Shown: piece by piece, positions 61,209 to 64,000 of the stretch
How the letters are laid out: every line of letters starts with the position of its first letter
How positions within the stretch are numbered: position 1 is the first letter of the stretch
DNA from: an uncultured Lactobacillus sp.
GTDB taxonomy: Bacteria > Bacillota > Bacilli > Lactobacillales > Lactobacillaceae
NCBI GenBank assembly: GCA_910587695.1
Contig: CAJUNC010000007.1
Location: 1 to 64,000, forward strand
Direction of reading: 5' to 3'
Length of the DNA: 64,000 bases
The notes under the pieces: model-generated
Database searches by the model: none
Told to the model about the DNA's origin: nothing
Seen by the model: the letters and a program-made list of their open reading frames with translations, nothing else
Position numbers and translations under genes: made by a program

Positions 61209-62171
61209 ATGAAAGATACGATGAGTTTAGTTACAATGCAAAATTATCGTGGGTCCTTCCCAACTCCCAACGATTTTCATGAATTTTGGGATCAACAATT
61301 AGCCTCACTTGAGATCCCCACTGGAAAATTGACCCCACTTGACTTCAAGATCCCTCAAGTTGAATGTTATAGTTTAACTTTTCCAGGAACTAACCACGGT
61401 CAAGTCTATGCTAAATGCCTCTTCCCTAAAAGCGAAAAACCCGTACCAACGATCTTTTATTTCCACGGTTATATGGGACAGTCACCTGATTGGGCGACTT
61501 TATTAAGTCTAACAGCAGGTAAAGCTGGTGTCGTAGCTATGGATGTCAGAGGTCAGGCAGGACACTCACTTGATCACGCTAGTTTTGACGGGATCACCGT
61601 CAAAGGCCAAGTCATTCGCGGGGCGACAAAAGGACCAAAACACCTTTTCTTCAAGGATATCTACTTAGATGTCTATAGTTTGATCGAGATGATCGCTAAA
61701 TTACCTCAAGTTGATGAAACTAAACTCTATAGCTATGGTGGATCACAGGGAGGTGCCTTAGCCTTGGTCGCTTCTGCGTTGGATCATCGCATTCAACAAA
61801 CGATCGCGATCTATCCTTTTTTAGGTGACTTTAAGCGCGTTTTAGAGCTTGGCAACCATAGTGAACCCTATGATGAGCTTTTCCGTTACTTTAAGTTCTC
61901 CGATCCTTTCCATAAGACCGAAACTAAACTCATGGAAACTTTGGCCTATATCGATATCAAAAACCTTGCCCAACGGATCCAATGTCCTGTCAAAATGATC
62001 ACCGGGCTTGAAGATGATGTTTGTTTCCCATCAACTCAATTTGCGATCTACAATCAGATCACAGCACCAAAAGAACATTTGATCTTACCAGAATACGGTC
62101 ATGAAGATATGCATGTTGGTGTCAACGATCAAGTCTTTAACTGGTTATTTGAAACACAGATCACTGACTAA
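61209..62171 (+). CDS. Acetyl-xylan-esterase family (AXE1) hydrolase
   Basis: 320 residues, normal for AXE1/cephalosporin-C deacetylase. FYFHGYMGQSPDW oxyanion region, MDVRGQAGHS, nucleophile GGSQGGAL (Ser179), Asp in TGLEDDVCFPS (about 269) and His in YGHEDM (about 298). The family removes acetyl groups from sugars. Without a signal peptide it acts inside the cell, and in this locus O-acetylated sialic acid is the likely substrate (inference). Last gene of the operon, followed by a strong terminator. Confidence 0.92.
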   Translation: MKDTMSLVTMQNYRGSFPTPNDFHEFWDQQLASLEIPTGKLTPLDFKIPQVECYSLTFPGTNHGQVYAKCLFPKSEKPVPTIFYFHGYMGQSPDWATLLSLTAGKAGVVAMDVRGQAGHSLDHASFDGITVKGQVIRGATKGPKHLFFKDIYLDVYSLIEMIAKLPQVDETKLYSYGGSQGGALALVASALDHRIQQTIAIYPFLGDFKRVLELGNHSEPYDELFRYFKFSDPFHKTETKLMETLAYIDIKNLAQRIQCPVKMITGLEDDVCFPSTQFAIYNQITAPKEHLILPEYGHEDMHVGVNDQVFNWLFETQITD

Positions 62172-62178
62172 TACAGTA

Positions 62179-62222
62179 AGAAAGGACTCACTATGATTTG
62201 TATCATAGTGAGTCCTTTCTTA
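62179..62222. terminator. Bidirectional terminator
   Basis: AAGAAAGGACTCACTATGAT-TTGT-ATCATAGTGAGTCCTTTCTT, perfect 20-bp arms between convergent genes. The TATGAT...ATCATAG part recalls the cores at 31 kb. Confidence 0.93.
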
Positions 62223-62234
62223 TTTACTCATATT

Positions 62235-63143
62235 TTATTTGTCGCGCCGACGTCGTAAAGTTTTATCAGCAGTTGCATCGGCTCTTTTTACCTGTTCGAT
62301 ATCTTCTCTGATCTCAGAGCCTAAATGGGATGATTCCTCTTCTTTAGGACGATATGCGATCTGGATCTCTAGTTTATACGGTTCATCTTTTTGCATCATC
62401 GTTGACCGACCTGCAAACTTATATGGACCTCCTGTCAAAGCAACAGCTGCCAAAGAAAGGCGGTAACGTTTCAAAGCTTCGATCCCCCGAAGCAATCCTA
62501 CTTGGGTCACCTCGCCGAGTTCTTGACGTTCGATCTGATTGACGCCACCATAGACTAGCAATTTGCCATTGACCTCACGTAATTCGTAATACGGTAGGGC
62601 TACGGGCTCATTTAGTGCAAAGAAACGATCTCCACTCTTAGCTTTTTTAAAGAGCTCTTTATCTTTAGCTCCACCAAAATCAAGCTGGAGATACCCGACC
62701 TGCTCTAATTGAGCCACAACTTTTTGTAAATTCTCACGTTGCTTATGGTTTGTCCGCAATGTTGATGGTAAAAACTCTTCATCTTTGAAGATCCCATTAG
62801 TCTGCATAAAACCTGGAGCTACTCCAGCGCTTTCTGCAGCACGTGTGTCGGGGATCTTGACGCCCAACATTTTTTCAACTTTAGGCGAGATATCGAGCTT
62901 TGAGACTCTATCTTCCGTAAAGAAGTACAAAATATTGAGATACGTGAAATACAGTAATGCTAAGAAAGCTAAGATAAACAGCAGACCACGAACGATAAAA
63001 CCGTTCGCAAAAAAGCGGTAAGCAACGTAAAGCAAATAGAAATTACCTACACCCCCAACGACCGTATAGATCCGATTTTTGAGCGTGGCATTCATATTAA
63101 AATAACCAATATAGCTATTGATCATCCCTAAAATACTAAACAC
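62235..63143 (-). CDS. Conserved membrane protein of unknown function
   Basis: 302 residues. Two or three N-terminal hydrophobic segments (about 22-46, 48-73) precede a cytosolic, mixed domain (about 95-260) and a charged C-terminus rich in Lys/Arg (LRRRRDK). I associate this layout with the uncharacterised DUF6681 family of lactobacilli, from memory and with low certainty. The start is GTG behind GGGGGTAGG. It follows the Ser-rich gene by 11 bases, so they share a transcript. Confidence 0.7.
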   Translation of the reverse strand: MFSILGMINSYIGYFNMNATLKNRIYTVVGGVGNFYLLYVAYRFFANGFIVRGLLFILAFLALLYFTYLNILYFFTEDRVSKLDISPKVEKMLGVKIPDTRAAESAGVAPGFMQTNGIFKDEEFLPSTLRTNHKQRENLQKVVAQLEQVGYLQLDFGGAKDKELFKKAKSGDRFFALNEPVALPYYELREVNGKLLVYGGVNQIERQELGEVTQVGLLRGIEALKRYRLSLAAVALTGGPYKFAGRSTMMQKDEPYKLEIQIAYRPKEEESSHLGSEIREDIEQVKRADATADKTLRRRRDK

Positions 63144-63154
63144 ATTCCTACCCC

Positions 63155-63631
63155 CTATTGCGCACTATTATCCTGCGTTGTATTGTTATCATTTGGTTGT
63201 GAATTATTTTGTGCACCATCTTGTTTGGTCGACTCACGCTCGGTTTGGTCAGCTTTTGCACTAGAGCTACTACTTTGACGCGTAGTCGAACTTTGTGCTT
63301 GGCTATCATCTTGTGCCGTATCGTCTTCAACGCTGCTTGATGTCTTAGTCGCTGAGCTTTCTGTCGTCTCATCATCAGTCGTTGAACTTGAACTTGAACT
63401 GACTTTATCCGAACTTGAACTCTTATCCTCGTCATCACGCTCACTACTACTTACTTGCTTGCTATCTACAGAACTTGAGATCGAGCTAACACTGCTGGAG
63501 GAAACTTTTTCAACGGCTTTTCCTTCAGAGGTATGAGTCACTTTGTTGACCGCCACATTGGTAGCCCCCAAGGCCAAAACGATCGACAAGATCGCAAATG
63601 GTGTCAACAAAGGCGGTGTACGATATGCCAT
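63155..63631 (-). CDS. Ser-rich membrane-anchored protein of low complexity
   Basis: 158 residues. One N-terminal hydrophobic segment (about 9-28, PFAILSIVLALGATNVAVN) without a lipobox; the rest is Ser/Asp/Thr/Gln-rich and probably unstructured outside the membrane. No LPxTG motif, so it is presumably held by the N-terminal helix. The earlier TTG at 63646 lies inside the GGGGG Shine-Dalgarno; ATG at 63631 is chosen. Function unknown; a wall spacer is one possibility. Confidence 0.7.
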   Translation of the reverse strand: MAYRTPPLLTPFAILSIVLALGATNVAVNKVTHTSEGKAVEKVSSSSVSSISSSVDSKQVSSSERDDEDKSSSSDKVSSSSSSTTDDETTESSATKTSSSVEDDTAQDDSQAQSSTTRQSSSSSAKADQTERESTKQDGAQNNSQPNDNNTTQDNSAQ

Positions 63632-63709
63632 TTTTATTACCCCCAATTTTTCTTACTATTCTAATCCTACTACATCTGTGGACCTATCTGTTTAAAGATT
63701 TGCTAAATT

Positions 63710-64000
63710 TTATTGTAACTTAGCACATTTTGGACAAAGACCATAGAGTTCGAACCGGTGGCCTTCGATCACACAACCTTCCAATTGATCTTGAAAGATC
63801 GTCAAAGGACACATCTTGACCTCACGCACGCGACCACAATTTTGACAGATGAAGTGATGATGATGTAACCGATCAAAATCACATTGATATTTAACACAGG
63901 CACCCGAAGGCTTATTCTTGGTCTCAATGATGCCTAATTCACTAAAATCCTTTAAATTCCGGTAAACAGTATTATAGCTCATCCCTGGATAGAGCTGTTT
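63710..64000 (-). CDS. Fur family metalloregulator (5' end outside window)
   Basis: The last 96 codons of a Fur-type gene; the frame is open to the window edge, where KQLYPGMSYNTVYRNLKDF is the recognition helix of the winged HTH. The dimerisation domain holds HHHHFICQNCG (metal site His residues and the first CxxC) and the final CPKC (second CxxC of the structural zinc site). Fur, Zur and PerR cannot be separated without the N-terminus. An apparent start at 63982 is internal to the domain. Confidence 0.9.
   Translation of the reverse strand, partial: KQLYPGMSYNTVYRNLKDFSELGIIETKNKPSGACVKYQCDFDRLHHHHFICQNCGRVREVKMCPLTIFQDQLEGCVIEGHRFELYGLCPKCAKLQ

Noticed and set aside
63148..63444. 98-codon frame overlapping the Ser-rich gene
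   Set aside because: Same strand, shifted frame; its Arg/Lys/Gln composition is the by-product of Ser codons, and it has no start signal.

Overview
The window looks like chromosomal DNA of a low-GC Gram-positive bacterium of the Lactobacillaceae, possibly the Ligilactobacillus lineage (genus level is an inference from gene content only). Reasons: purine-rich Shine-Dalgarno sites of the AGGAGG/GAGGTG/GGGGG type before almost every gene, T-box and L-box leaders, an als acetoin pair, a bgl/cel PTS cluster, a YhgE/Pip protein, an LCP protein and a nan sialic-acid locus. I see no phage, insertion sequence, CRISPR array or tRNA gene.

Layout. 1-359: boxA-like leader and four tandem promoters of an rRNA operon leaving the window on the left. 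360-9060, all leftward: histidine phosphatase, serS with a T-box leader, lysP with a lysine riboswitch, alsS-alsD, an Rrf2 regulator, a GNAT acetyltransferase and a zinc-ribbon/DUF805 membrane protein. 9279-11629, rightward: TauE/SafE transporter, DUF1634 protein and LCP cell-wall ligase. 11660-15124, leftward: MFS transporter, cold-shock protein, MntR-like regulator, RluA-type pseudouridine synthase and an unlisted 59-residue membrane protein. A rightward PAP2 phosphatase follows, then a YveA-like APC permease. 17770-22226: beta-glucoside locus (PTS IIC-IIB-IIA, then ROK kinase and GH1 glycosidase). 22534-29959: membrane-anchored TPR-like protein, alpha/beta hydrolase, azlC-azlD, TrkH-type K+ channel subunit, a small DUF2187-like protein, and a DUF1836 regulator with an ABC-2 exporter.

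30118-44611: DegV protein, a repeat-rich intergenic region, a 977-residue YhgE/Pip protein, dacA, a two-component system, a methyltransferase-like unknown, proB-proA, an orphan PTS IIC translationally coupled to a DUF915 hydrolase, and an NCS2 purine permease. 44918-50703: oppA-B-C-D-F, leftward, with a strong hairpin between oppA and oppB. Then hflX and a SteT-like permease, rightward.

54008-62171 is a sialic-acid locus with two arms around a divergent promoter region: nanA-nanE-rpiR leftward and nanK, a TIM-barrel isomerase, a CPA2 antiporter, a sodium:solute symporter and an acetyl-xylan-esterase-family hydrolase rightward. Together these can import sialic acid (symporter), possibly remove O-acetyl groups (esterase), split Neu5Ac to ManNAc plus pyruvate (NanA), phosphorylate it (NanK) and epimerise it to GlcNAc-6-P (NanE). 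The right end holds two surface/membrane unknowns and the 3' part of a Fur-family gene cut by the window edge.

Less expected features: a family of intergenic hairpin elements with shared flanks (1.0, 31, 44.8 kb, perhaps 38.8 and 53.9 kb); an aromatic-rich upstream ORF before azlC; a shared operator-like motif at two nan promoters; the IIC/DUF915 pair; and a heavy excess of GATC in coding sequence, tied to NNG-ATC codon pairs.
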